Origin: Jatrophihabitans sp.
GTDB lineage: Bacteria; Actinomycetota; Actinomycetes; Mycobacteriales; Jatrophihabitantaceae
DNA: 6,771 bases
NCBI GenBank assembly: GCA_025966255.1
Contig: JAOPVG010000465.1
Location: 1 to 6,771, forward strand
Direction: 5' to 3'
Both the position numbers and the translations under genes were made by a program. A model generated the notes under the pieces. It made no database searches. It had not been told where the DNA came from and saw only the letters and a list, made by a program, of their open reading frames with translations. Shown in pieces: positions 1-6,657 of the stretch (positions within the stretch are counted from its first letter, which is position 1; each line of letters starts with the position of its first letter).

Positions 1-1575
1 GATGGTGAGCAGCACCGAGGTCGTGGCCAGAGCCCCGCCGGCGGCGAGCCCGGCGATCGCTCCCGCAACGGTCAGCCGGCGCCACCAGATTCCGAGCACG
101 AGGAGCGGGCAGAAGGTGGAGGCGGCGACCGCGAACGCCAGCCCGACCACCGCTGCCAGCCCGAGGTGCTCGCTCGGCAGGCTGAGCACGTACGGCACGC
201 CGATGGCGGCGACGGCCGCCAGCCGGAACGTGCGGATGCGAAGGGCCCGCAGGTCGTCCGGCCCGCGGGCGTCGTGGTGGCGCCACTCACGCGGCTGCAG
301 CAGATCCTGGGACAGCACGCCGGCCACCGACACGGTCAGCCCGGACGCCGTGGACAGGAACGCGGCGAAAGCACCAGCGGTGACGAGCGCGCCGAGCAGA
401 ACACCGCCCTCGCCGCCGATCATGCGTCCGGGCAAGGTCAACACGGTCGCATCGGTATCCCCGGTCAGCAGTAGATCCGGCACGTAATGACGGCCGAGCG
501 CACCGAACACGGTCGGCACGAGATAGAACAACGACAGCAGCACCAGCACGAACAGCGTGGTCCGGCGGGCGTCGCGGCCGTCGGGGTTCGTGTAGAAGCG
601 GACGAGGACGTGCGGCAGCCCCATCGTCCCGAGACAGATCGCGAGCACGAGCGACAGGTTGGCGTAGAGCGGATGGTCCTTGCCCGACCCGAGCGGGCGC
701 AGCCAGGACTCGTTGCGCTGGGTGGGCAGTCTCGACACGACCGGCACCACGTCGCCGCGGTTCAGCAGCACCCGCGTGCCGGCCCCGAGCCGGCGCTGCT
801 CGCCGGCCGCGAACCGCACCGGGCCGTCGGCGACGACGTCGTCGACGGTCCCGTGGACGGTCAGCGTCTCCGCCACCGGCGAGCGCACGGTGAGTGATGA
901 CGCGACGGTCACCGTGACCCGCTCCGGCGCGCGCGGGAAGCCCTGGGCAATGCCGTCGTGGCGGTGCTGCCACACGCCAATGAGCACCAGCGCGGGCACG
1001 AGCAGGGCCACGAACTTCAGCCAGAACTGCAGCGCCTGGGCGAAGGTGATCGAGCGCATCCCACCGATCGCCACCGCAGCGACCACCACGCCGACGACCA
1101 CGAGCCCGCCCACCCAGCTCGGCGCGCCGGTCTGGGTGCGCAGGGCGAGCGCGGCGCCCTGCAACTGCGGCACGAGATACAGCCAGCCGATAAGCACGAC
1201 CAGCCCACTCGCAATCCGCCGCACCAGCCCGGACCCGAGCCGGATCTGCGCGAAGTCCGGCAGCGTGTAGGCACCACTGCGCCGCAGCGGCGCCGCCACC
1301 AGGGCGAGCAGCACGAGGTAGCCGGCCGTGTAGCAGACCGGGTACCACAGCATGTCGAAGCCGAATGCGAGGACGAGCCCGGCGATGCCGAGGTAGGAGG
1401 CGGCGGAGAGGTACTCGCCGCCGATCGCGGCCGCATTCCAGCGGGGCGACACCGACCGCGACGCGACGTAGAAATCGCCCGTCGTCCGCGCCCGCCGAAG
1501 CCCGAGCGAGCCGGCCAGGAGGGTGCCCAGCACCACCGCCGCGATCGCGACAGACGCGGCGACGTCGTGGGTCAC
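1..1575 (-). CDS. Sodium:solute symporter, cation/acetate (ActP/MctC-like) branch, 3'-truncated by window edge
   Basis: A secondary transporter of the inner membrane, expected to take up a small monocarboxylate (acetate, pyruvate or propionate type) with Na+ or H+. The frame is open for 525 codons from a GTG at 1575 to the left edge, so the C-terminus is missing. Hydrophobic helices lie near residues 7-26, 47-72, 74-97, 121-141, 153-171, 184-202, 304-325, 339-361, 386-420, 451-470, 472-496 and 502-523. Family signatures seen are GGEYLSAASYLG (52-63), GTMGLPHVLVRFYT (316-329) and FLSTASG (406-412). By analogy with PutP and vSGLT, S408/T409 should be Na+-site residues. A polar, beta-rich stretch of about 100 residues (203-303) interrupts helices and should face outside. 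The GTG start overlaps the DUF485 stop as GTGA, implying translational coupling. Family assignment is firm; the substrate is inferred. Confidence 0.93.
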   Translation of the reverse strand, partial: MTHDVAASVAIAAVVLGTLLAGSLGLRRARTTGDFYVASRSVSPRWNAAAIGGEYLSAASYLGIAGLVLAFGFDMLWYPVCYTAGYLVLLALVAAPLRRSGAYTLPDFAQIRLGSGLVRRIASGLVVLIGWLYLVPQLQGAALALRTQTGAPSWVGGLVVVGVVVAAVAIGGMRSITFAQALQFWLKFVALLVPALVLIGVWQHRHDGIAQGFPRAPERVTVTVASSLTVRSPVAETLTVHGTVDDVVADGPVRFAAGEQRRLGAGTRVLLNRGDVVPVVSRLPTQRNESWLRPLGSGKDHPLYANLSLVLAICLGTMGLPHVLVRFYTNPDGRDARRTTLFVLVLLSLFYLVPTVFGALGRHYVPDLLLTGDTDATVLTLPGRMIGGEGGVLLGALVTAGAFAAFLSTASGLTVSVAGVLSQDLLQPREWRHHDARGPDDLRALRIRTFRLAAVAAIGVPYVLSLPSEHLGLAAVVGLAFAVAASTFCPLLVLGIWWRRLTVAGAIAGLAAGGALATTSVLLTI

Positions 1576-1967
1576 CGCCGCCGGACCAGCTCGGTGAAGG
1601 CCCGCTCGTTGCGCTCAGCGCTGCGCACCGTGTACCAGCCGAGCAGGATCAGAGCTGGGTAGATCAGGACGCCGAGCACGACCCACGGAAGCGGGACACC
1701 CAACACGCTCCGGTCCGCGAAACGCGGGGCCAGGGCGCCGGCGACGGCCGTACCCATGAGCATGAGCGCGAGGATCGTGCACACGATCAGTCCGAGCCGG
1801 CGCTGGCTGCGGATCAGCGAGGACATGTAGACGTCGCCGAGCTGGGTTTGCTCGTTGATCTCGCGCGCGGGTGGCCGATGCGGGGGCCGCCGAACCGCGT
1901 CGGTGCGGGGATGCGTGATCCGCACCCGGGCCGGGGCGGGATCGGGTCCGAGACCGGGTCCGGACAT
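1572..1967 (-). CDS. DUF485 family small membrane protein (YjcH-like)
   Basis: A 131-residue inner-membrane protein of the DUF485 family, which in many bacteria is encoded directly before an ActP-type symporter (yjcH-actP in E. coli) and is thought to accompany it; its biochemical role is not established. The conserved N-terminal family motif is visible at about residues 36-55 (EINEQTQLGDVYMSSLIRSQ). It is followed by two transmembrane helices at about 57-80 and 91-113 and a short charged tail. The first 35 residues are rich in Pro and Arg and are probably a disordered cytoplasmic extension. The ATG start shares one base with the regulator's stop (TGATG) and the stop overlaps the symporter start (GTGA), so the three genes look translationally coupled. 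An internal Met at residue 48 is a poor alternative because it would remove the conserved motif. Confidence 0.9.
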   Translation of the reverse strand: MSGPGLGPDPAPARVRITHPRTDAVRRPPHRPPAREINEQTQLGDVYMSSLIRSQRRLGLIVCTILALMLMGTAVAGALAPRFADRSVLGVPLPWVVLGVLIYPALILLGWYTVRSAERNERAFTELVRRR

Positions 1968-2707
1968 CAGCGGGGTACCAGGCGATCCCGCAACTCGCGG
2001 GCATGGCGACGGCTGACCGGCAGCTCGTCCGCGCCCAGTACCACCGTGTAGTGACCGTCCGACATCCGCACTTCATCCACGTGGGCGAGTGCGATCAACG
2101 TACTGCGGTGGATCCGCACGAACCCGACGTCGGCCCAGCGCTCCTCCAGTTCGGCGAGCGTGCTGCGCAGCAGATGGTTGTCAGCGGCGGTGTGCAGCCG
2201 GGCGTAGTCGCCGTGAGCCTCGACATAACGCACCTGCGAGCGGCGCACGAAGCGGGTCACACCCGCGAGCTCGACGGCGATCGTCTCGTCCTCCTCGGTG
2301 GGCGTGTCCCCGGGCTCGGCGGTGACGACACGACGCACGGCCTCGGCGAGGCGGACGGCCCGGACCGGCTTCATCACGTAGTCGATGGCCTGGAGGTCGA
2401 AGGCGTCGACGGCCCGGTCGTCATAGGCGGTGACGAACACGATGTGCGGACGTTCGGCGAAGCGGCTGACGACGCGGGCGAGTTCGACGCCGTCCAGCCC
2501 GGGCATCTTGATGTCGCAGAAGAGCACGTCGACGAACTGCTCGCCCAGGATCCGCAGGGCCTGGCCCGCGCTGGATGCGATAACCACGTTGCCGATCCGG
2601 GGATCGTCCCGCAGCAGGAAGGCGAGTTCCTCCCGGGCCGGTGCCTCGTCGTCCACCACGAGCGCGGTGAGCCGCTGGACCTCCTCAACGGCCGCGACGA
2701 CGCTCAC
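1967..2707 (-). CDS. LytTR-family response regulator
   Basis: A 246-residue cytoplasmic two-component transcription regulator. The receiver domain covers about residues 14-130: acidic pocket D19/D20, phospho-acceptor D65 in LFCDIKMPGLDG, T93, and K113 in the VMKPV motif. A linker rich in Glu and Thr (about 131-142) leads to a LytTR DNA-binding domain at about 143-244, with the typical features VRYVEAHGDYARLHT, FVRIHRSTLIAL and LPVSRRHAREL. LytTR regulators usually bind paired direct repeats as dimers. The partner is surely the LytS-type kinase encoded 30 bp upstream. Its likely target is the downstream transporter pair, but there is no intergenic space before them, so any target promoter must lie further upstream in this cluster or elsewhere. 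The GTG start at 2707 leaves only six residues or so before the receiver core region; no strong ribosome-binding site is visible. Confidence 0.95.
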   Translation of the reverse strand: MSVVAAVEEVQRLTALVVDDEAPAREELAFLLRDDPRIGNVVIASSAGQALRILGEQFVDVLFCDIKMPGLDGVELARVVSRFAERPHIVFVTAYDDRAVDAFDLQAIDYVMKPVRAVRLAEAVRRVVTAEPGDTPTEEDETIAVELAGVTRFVRRSQVRYVEAHGDYARLHTAADNHLLRSTLAELEERWADVGFVRIHRSTLIALAHVDEVRMSDGHYTVVLGADELPVSRRHARELRDRLVPR

Positions 2708-2737
2708 GGACCGGACGGTACCCGCGCCGGTCGACCG
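2708..2737 (-). promoter_or_regulatory. Kinase-regulator spacer with overlapping inverted repeats
   Basis: This 30-bp spacer begins directly after the kinase stop with a perfect 10-bp palindrome, CGGTCGACCG (2737-2728). It can alternatively pair GACCGG (2732-2727) with CCGGTC (2714-2709) around a 12-nt loop, placing a hairpin right before the regulator's GTG. The two structures share bases and are mutually exclusive. This could tune translation of the regulator or be chance in GC-rich DNA; no poly-T follows, so it is not a standard intrinsic terminator. Confidence 0.25.
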
Positions 2738-3952
2738 TCAACCCGAATCAGCTGCCCGCGCCCTCGGAGCGGGGGGGTCGGCGTGGACGCCGGGTGCGAA
2801 TTTCGGCACCCGGAAGCTGACCCTGGTGCCCGCCCCGGCCGCGGTCTCCACGACCAGTCCGAACGAGTCGCCGTACACCTGACGGAGCCGGGCATCGACG
2901 TTGCCGAGGCCGACCGAGCCGCCCGCCGCTCCCCCATGCTCCAGCGAGGCGCGGATGACGTCGGGTTCGGCGCCGGCGCCGTCGTCCTCCACGGTGATGA
3001 ACGCGGCCGGGCCGTCGTCCACCGCGGCAATGGACACGCGGACGGTCCCGGCGTGGCCTTCGAGGCCGTGGCGAACGGCGTTCTCGACGAGCGGTTGCAC
3101 GACGAGGAACGGCACCGCGATCTGCAGCACCTCAGGAGCTACCCGCAGTGACACCTGCAGGCGCGGCCCGAATCGGGCCTGCTCGAGCACCAGATAGCGC
3201 TCGATGTTGCGCAGTTCCTCCGCCAGCGTCGTGAACTCGCCGCCGCGGCGCAGCGCGTAGCGGGTGAAGTCGGCGAACTCCAGGAGCAGCTCGCGGGCCC
3301 GGTCGGGATCGGTGCGGGTGAACGACGCGACGGCGGTGAGCGAGTTGTAGATGAAGTGCGGGCTGATCTGCGCCCGCAGCGCGCGCAGTTCGGCCTCGAC
3401 GAGTCGGCCGCGCTGCGCATCGGCGCTGGCCAGCTCGACCTGCCCGGACACCCACCGTGCGACCTCCTCGACCGCGCGGACGAGGATCGCCGACGAGCCG
3501 CGGCCGTACGCGACGAGCGCGCCGACCACGGTGTCGCCGTCGATCACCGGGCTGGCGACGGCGGCGCGCACCGGGCAGTCCGGCTCTCCGCAGGACACCT
3601 CGCGGGCCGAGAGCACTTCGGTGCGGCCGCTGTCGAGTGCGCCGCGCGCATGCTCGATGGCGGCTTCGGCGTGGTGGTGCGCGTAGCCGTCGGTGGCCAG
3701 GGTGCGGGAACGATCGGTGAGCGCGACGGCGGCCGTGCCGAGCAGGGTGCGCAGGTGCCGCACCGCTCGCTCGGCCCCTTGCTCGGTCATCCCCTCGCGC
3801 AGGCTCGGTGCGGCGAGGCTGGCGGTGTGCAGGGTGTCGAAGGTGACGCGGTCGGCCGACGTCCCGAGGTCACGGCGCCGGTAGACCGCGAAGGCGACTA
3901 GCCCGACGACGGCGACCACTAGGGCCGCCACGATCGCCGGACCGGCCTGCAC
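2738..3952 (-). CDS. LytS/YehU-type sensor histidine kinase
   Basis: A 404-residue membrane-anchored sensor kinase that should phosphorylate the LytTR regulator encoded next. One N-terminal transmembrane helix (about 5-24) is followed by a GAF-like sensor region (about 60-175) holding a His cluster (H92-H94) and a cysteine pair C121/C126 in CGEPDCPV. The His_kinase domain (PF06580 type) carries H199 in ISPHFIYNSL, followed by EFADFTRYAL and the ELRNIERYL helix. The HATPase domain has the N-box QPLVENAVRHG (286-296, N291), G1 box DDGAG (323-327) and G2 GSVGLGN (345-351). It lacks the multi-helix 5TMR-LYT sensor found in classical LytS, so the signal is probably cytoplasmic or membrane-proximal. 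GTG is the start, 5 bp after the PH-protein stop. The stop codon is in the same frame as the regulator's start, 10 codons apart. Confidence 0.95.
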   Translation of the reverse strand: MQAGPAIVAALVVAVVGLVAFAVYRRRDLGTSADRVTFDTLHTASLAAPSLREGMTEQGAERAVRHLRTLLGTAAVALTDRSRTLATDGYAHHHAEAAIEHARGALDSGRTEVLSAREVSCGEPDCPVRAAVASPVIDGDTVVGALVAYGRGSSAILVRAVEEVARWVSGQVELASADAQRGRLVEAELRALRAQISPHFIYNSLTAVASFTRTDPDRARELLLEFADFTRYALRRGGEFTTLAEELRNIERYLVLEQARFGPRLQVSLRVAPEVLQIAVPFLVVQPLVENAVRHGLEGHAGTVRVSIAAVDDGPAAFITVEDDGAGAEPDVIRASLEHGGAAGGSVGLGNVDARLRQVYGDSFGLVVETAAGAGTRVSFRVPKFAPGVHADPPAPRARAADSG

Positions 3953-3957
3953 GGCCG

Positions 3958-4455
3958 TTAGCCGGCGTCGGTGTCAGGCGCGTGGGTGTCTGCGGAGTCG
4001 GTGTCCGGATGCGTCGCGGCGAACAGGGTGCGCAGCCCGCGCATGGCTTCCACGGCATGCTCGCGGTCCATCCGCTGCACCGCGTAAATCGCGAGCGTCT
4101 CCTCAGCGGGCAAGCGCAGACGGGCAAAGCGCACGTTGCTGGGGAACTCGACGGCGACGACGGCGTCCCACGGGATCGTGCGCCAGTTGCCGACGTAGCT
4201 GCGCATGTGCACACCGCCCAGGTCGGCGCGGACCCGGGGCCGGGCCGGCAGGCGCAGTCCCCCGGCCACGATCAGCCCGATCACCACGGTGAAGATCTGG
4301 TCCGTCTGGCCGAAGTAGGCGCCGGCATTGTCGCGGCGCATCACGAGCGCGACGACGACAAAGACGATCAGCGCGAACGCCGCGCTCGCGTTGGCGATGC
4401 GGCCGGTGCGGATCGGTTTCGCCGTCACCACGAGATCGGTCACAGCGCCGCTCAC
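3958..4455 (-). CDS. Two-helix membrane protein with bacterial PH domain
   Basis: A 165-residue inner-membrane protein of unknown function. Two transmembrane helices at about residues 22-40 and 53-69 are joined by a short charged loop containing MRRDNAGAYFGQTDQ. A bacterial PH-like domain follows (about 74-147), recognised by the pattern RVRADLGGVHMRSY, the NWRTIPWDAVVAVEF strand region, LAIYAVQRMDREHAVEAM and a closing helix. The last 18 residues are rich in Asp, Thr and Ala. I chose the GTG at 4455 because it overlaps the hisG stop as GTGA; a GTG four codons later (4443) is possible, and an upstream in-frame start at 4509 would overlap hisG by 58 bp without support. A small membrane protein downstream of hisG recurs in actinobacteria. 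Its 5-bp spacing to the sensor kinase makes co-translation likely and leaves open a link to signalling. Confidence 0.82.
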   Translation of the reverse strand: MSGAVTDLVVTAKPIRTGRIANASAAFALIVFVVVALVMRRDNAGAYFGQTDQIFTVVIGLIVAGGLRLPARPRVRADLGGVHMRSYVGNWRTIPWDAVVAVEFPSNVRFARLRLPAEETLAIYAVQRMDREHAVEAMRGLRTLFAATHPDTDSADTHAPDTDAG

Positions 4456-5297
4456 AGTCGGCACGCCGTGATCGCGGTGACGAGGATGCCGCGGGCGCCC
4501 AGCTGCCACAGCTCGTCCATCACGGCGTTCGTGTCGCGGCGCTTGACCATCGACCGCACCGCCGACCAGCCGCGCTCGTGCAGCGGTGACACGGTGGGGG
4601 ACTCGATGCCCGGCGTGATGGCGACGGCCTTCTCGACGAGCGCGTCGGCGATGTCGTAGTCCATCAGCACGTACTGGCGCGCGATGATCACGCCCTGCAA
4701 TCGGCGCACGAGCTGCTCGACCAGTGACGGTGTCTCGACGTCCGGCCGCTGGATCAACACGGCCTGGCTTGTCAGCAGCGGATCGCCGAAGACCTCCAAA
4801 CCGGCGTTGCGCAAGGTGGTGCCGGTGGAGACGACATCGGCGATCGCGTCGGCGACGCCCAGGCGCACCGACGTCTCGACCGCACCGTCGAGCCGGATGA
4901 CCTCGGCTTCCACGCCTTGCTCCGAGAGGTAACTCGTCACCACGCCAGGATATGCGGTGGCGATCCGCTTCCCGGCGAGGTCGGCCACCGACTCGGCCGT
5001 CCCCGGCATCGCGGCGAAGCGGAACGTTGATCCGGCGAAGCCGAGCGGCAGGATCGACTCGGCATTCGCGCCGGAGTCGAGCAGGAGGTCCTCGCCGGTG
5101 ATGCCGACGTCGAGTTGGCCGGAGCCGACGTACACCGCGATATCCCGCGGGCGAAGGAAGAAGAACTCGGTCTCGTTGTCGGCGTCGAGCAGCACGAGCT
5201 CGCGGCTGTCGTGGCGTTGGCGGTACCCGGCCTCGATGAGCATCTGGCTGGCGGGCTCGGAGAGCGAGCCCTTGTTCGGTACGGCTATGCGGAGCAT
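4452..5297 (-). CDS. hisG: ATP phosphoribosyltransferase, long form
   Basis: Catalyses the first and committed step of histidine synthesis: ATP plus PRPP gives phosphoribosyl-ATP and pyrophosphate, in the cytoplasm. At 281 residues it is the long, homohexameric, histidine-inhibited form, nearly the length of the M. tuberculosis enzyme (284) and clearly similar along its whole length. The start MLRIAVPNKGSLSEPA is typical. The PRPP-binding loop is at 150-161 (DAIADVVSTGTT). The C-terminal regulatory domain (about 205-281) holds DYD (213-215) and ITPGIESPT (227-235), matching the region that binds histidine in the mycobacterial enzyme. Feedback inhibition is therefore expected. The ATG start is supported by this conserved N-terminus and a weak GGGT motif 5 bases upstream. 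It follows hisE by 42 bp and its stop overlaps the next start, as expected inside an operon. Confidence 0.98.
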   Translation of the reverse strand: MLRIAVPNKGSLSEPASQMLIEAGYRQRHDSRELVLLDADNETEFFFLRPRDIAVYVGSGQLDVGITGEDLLLDSGANAESILPLGFAGSTFRFAAMPGTAESVADLAGKRIATAYPGVVTSYLSEQGVEAEVIRLDGAVETSVRLGVADAIADVVSTGTTLRNAGLEVFGDPLLTSQAVLIQRPDVETPSLVEQLVRRLQGVIIARQYVLMDYDIADALVEKAVAITPGIESPTVSPLHERGWSAVRSMVKRRDTNAVMDELWQLGARGILVTAITACRL

Positions 5298-5339
5298 GAC
5301 TACCCGTCTATAGGTTGGCCTGCGGGACCTGGGAGCGGC
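5298..5339 (-). promoter_or_regulatory. hisE-hisG spacer with a possible -10 element
   Basis: This is the longest gene-free stretch in the window (42 bp) and locally the most AT-rich. It holds CCTATAGACGGG on the minus strand; TATAGA (5312-5307) resembles a -10 hexamer ending 9 bases before the hisG ATG, which would give a nearly leaderless transcript. No convincing -35 is visible, and the match may be chance. Confidence 0.2.
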
Positions 5340-5603
5340 CTACAGATGTCGGTAGACGTCGTCGAGGCCGATGCCCTTGCCCAGCATGATCACCTGGATG
5401 CGGTAGAGCAGCTGGCTGATCTCCTCGGCGGTGCGCTCCGCGGACTCGTGCTCGGCGGCCATCCACACCTCCGCGGCCTCTTCGACGACTTTCTTGCCCT
5501 GCTCGTGCACGCCCGCGTCGAGGGCGAGGACGGTGCCGGAACCGGCGGGGCGGTCCCGCTGCCGGTCGGTGAGCTCGCCGAAGAGCTGATCGAAGGTCTT
5601 CAT
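5340..5603 (-). CDS. hisE: Phosphoribosyl-ATP pyrophosphohydrolase
   Basis: Hydrolyses phosphoribosyl-ATP to phosphoribosyl-AMP and pyrophosphate, the second step of histidine synthesis. It is a stand-alone 87-residue HisE of the MazG-like all-alpha fold, not fused to HisI, as is usual in actinomycetes. The start [20 protein letters not shown] and the middle [23 protein letters not shown] match the mycobacterial enzyme. Likely Mg2+-binding acidic residues lie in EEAAE (41-45) and EEISQLLY (60-67). The second motif has Gln at 64 where many homologues have Asp, but the mycobacterial protein also has Gln there. I chose the ATG at 5603 because upstream in-frame codons (to 5726) run into the cyclase and encode no conserved sequence. 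It sits 28 bp after the cyclase stop and 42 bp before hisG. Confidence 0.96.
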   Translation of the reverse strand: MKTFDQLFGELTDRQRDRPAGSGTVLALDAGVHEQGKKVVEEAAEVWMAAEHESAERTAEEISQLLYRIQVIMLGKGIGLDDVYRHL

Positions 5604-5631
5604 CTCGCTTCGAGAGCCTACCGACCGGTCC
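5603..5631 (-). promoter_or_regulatory. Cyclase-hisE spacer: hairpin at the hisE start and possible -10
   Basis: The 28-bp spacer contains the 8-bp palindrome GACCGGTC (5630-5623), the TANNNT-type hexamer TAGGCT (5620-5615), and a small hairpin TCTCG-AAG-CGAGA (5615-5603) whose 3' arm ends on the A of the hisE ATG and covers the place where a ribosome-binding site should be. No good Shine-Dalgarno is present. The hexamer could be a -10 for a hisE-hisG transcript and the hairpin could dampen hisE translation; both are weak readings of a short GC-rich spacer. Confidence 0.22.
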
Positions 5632-6657
5632 TCAGCGTTCCGCGCGGCGCAGTCGCCACGAGCGCAGATGGCTGTAGCCGCGCACCGAGACCGGCCGCAA
5701 GGCATGCAGCGCGAATCGATCGTCATCCCGCAGGCGGTCGGCCATGCCCGCGTCGACGAGGATGGATCCCGTCCGCGCCACCGTGGTCAACCGGCTCGCG
5801 ATGTTGACGGTCTGCCCGAACACGTCACCCAGGCGACCGACCACCGGCCCGAACGCCACGCCGGCGCGCAGTTGTGGCAGCGCGTCGTCGGCCGCGGCCT
5901 CCTCGATCAGACACAAGGCGATCTCCGCGGCGTCATGCGGGTCGTCAGCGGCGAAGAGCACCTCGTCACCGATCGTCTTGACGATCTGCCCCTGATGCGC
6001 GCCGACCACGTCAGTGGCCAACGTCTCGAATCGGTCGAGGACGGTTCGCAGTTCGGCCTCCGACGAGCGGCGGGTGAACCCGGTGAAGTCGGCCATGTCG
6101 GCGAAGCCGACCGCCAGCGAGGTCTCGGCGCCGGGATTCGCGGTGGTGTTGGACTCCACTCGCGCGAAGTAGGCCGCCAGCTGTCGGCGCCAGACGTAGC
6201 TGTGCAGATCGGAGACGACCGGGGTCACCTGGCTCATCAGCTCGAGGACCCGCTCGCCGCTGCCGTCGGAGAGCAGCTCGGGGGACTTCCCGATGATCTG
6301 CAGCACGAGCTGGCCTTGCCACGACGCGAGCCGGGCGAACGTCTGGCCGATGATCCGCGTCATCGACCGCATCATCTCGTCGTCGATCTCACCGACCGCG
6401 CTGAGCGCCTGGACGTTCTTCAGCGCCTCCACGTCCGCATCGGTGAAGATTCGCTGCTCGTCCTCGACCGTCGCGAACCCAAGTGCGCGCCACAGCGCCC
6501 GGACCTCGTCCAGCGACAGCCCGGCCCGCTCGGCGACCTCGGTGCGGGTGTACTTGCCATCCCCGAGCAGGTTCGTCCGGACGGCTTCGACCAGACGCGA
6601 CAGGTCGGGCTGCGTTTCGCCGTCGGTGGCCGGCTCAGGTTCCCCCGTCCCGTCCAC
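5632..6657 (-). CDS. Class III adenylate cyclase with N-terminal regulatory domain (Rv1264/Rv2212-like)
   Basis: Expected to convert ATP to 3',5'-cAMP in the cytoplasm; no transmembrane helix is visible in its 341 residues. The N-terminal half (about 18-165) is helical and carries an HTH-like stretch [20 protein letters not shown] with [23 protein letters not shown] after it, as in the adenylate cyclase regulatory domain of Rv1264, where it inhibits catalysis in a pH-dependent way. The catalytic domain (about 178-335) is complete. Metal aspartates are D187 ([11 protein letters not shown]) and D231 (KTIGDEVLF), adenine-selecting residues K227 and D278 (GDVFG), and transition-state residues N285 and R289 (VNIASR). 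The Lys/Asp pair argues for ATP rather than GTP, and one chain supplies all residues, so a homodimer would have two sites. The GTG start at 6657 directly follows the upstream TGA; no clear ribosome-binding site is seen. Confidence 0.94.
   Translation of the reverse strand: MDGTGEPEPATDGETQPDLSRLVEAVRTNLLGDGKYTRTEVAERAGLSLDEVRALWRALGFATVEDEQRIFTDADVEALKNVQALSAVGEIDDEMMRSMTRIIGQTFARLASWQGQLVLQIIGKSPELLSDGSGERVLELMSQVTPVVSDLHSYVWRRQLAAYFARVESNTTANPGAETSLAVGFADMADFTGFTRRSSEAELRTVLDRFETLATDVVGAHQGQIVKTIGDEVLFAADDPHDAAEIALCLIEEAAADDALPQLRAGVAFGPVVGRLGDVFGQTVNIASRLTTVARTGSILVDAGMADRLRDDDRFALHALRPVSVRGYSHLRSWRLRRAER

Noticed and set aside
287..1348. A 353-codon minus-strand open frame in another phase of the symporter
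   Set aside because: The correct phase encodes an uninterrupted symporter with family motifs and helices; this one is an Arg/Ala/Gly-rich shadow.
1..1575. Possible frameshift in the symporter
   Set aside because: Reading from the GTG at 1575 gives 525 codons without a stop, with conserved motifs in one frame throughout; only the window edge truncates it.
1900..1970. Promoter or LytTR operator directly before DUF485
   Set aside because: The regulator stop and DUF485 start share a base, and I found no convincing paired direct repeats in the adjacent coding sequence.
2003..3151. A 382-codon open frame on the plus strand opposite the regulator and the 3' part of the kinase
   Set aside because: It lies antisense to two clear genes, its protein has no recognisable motif, and long shadow frames are expected in DNA of this GC content.
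4456..4509. An earlier start for the PH-domain protein
   Set aside because: It would overlap hisG by 58 bp and encode a His/Arg/Pro-rich stretch; the GTG at 4455 gives the GTGA overlap used elsewhere in the cluster.
5604..5726. A 41-residue N-terminal extension of hisE
   Set aside because: It would overlap the cyclase gene by about 95 bp and its Cys/Arg-rich sequence is unlike HisE; the internal ATG at 5603 matches the family start.
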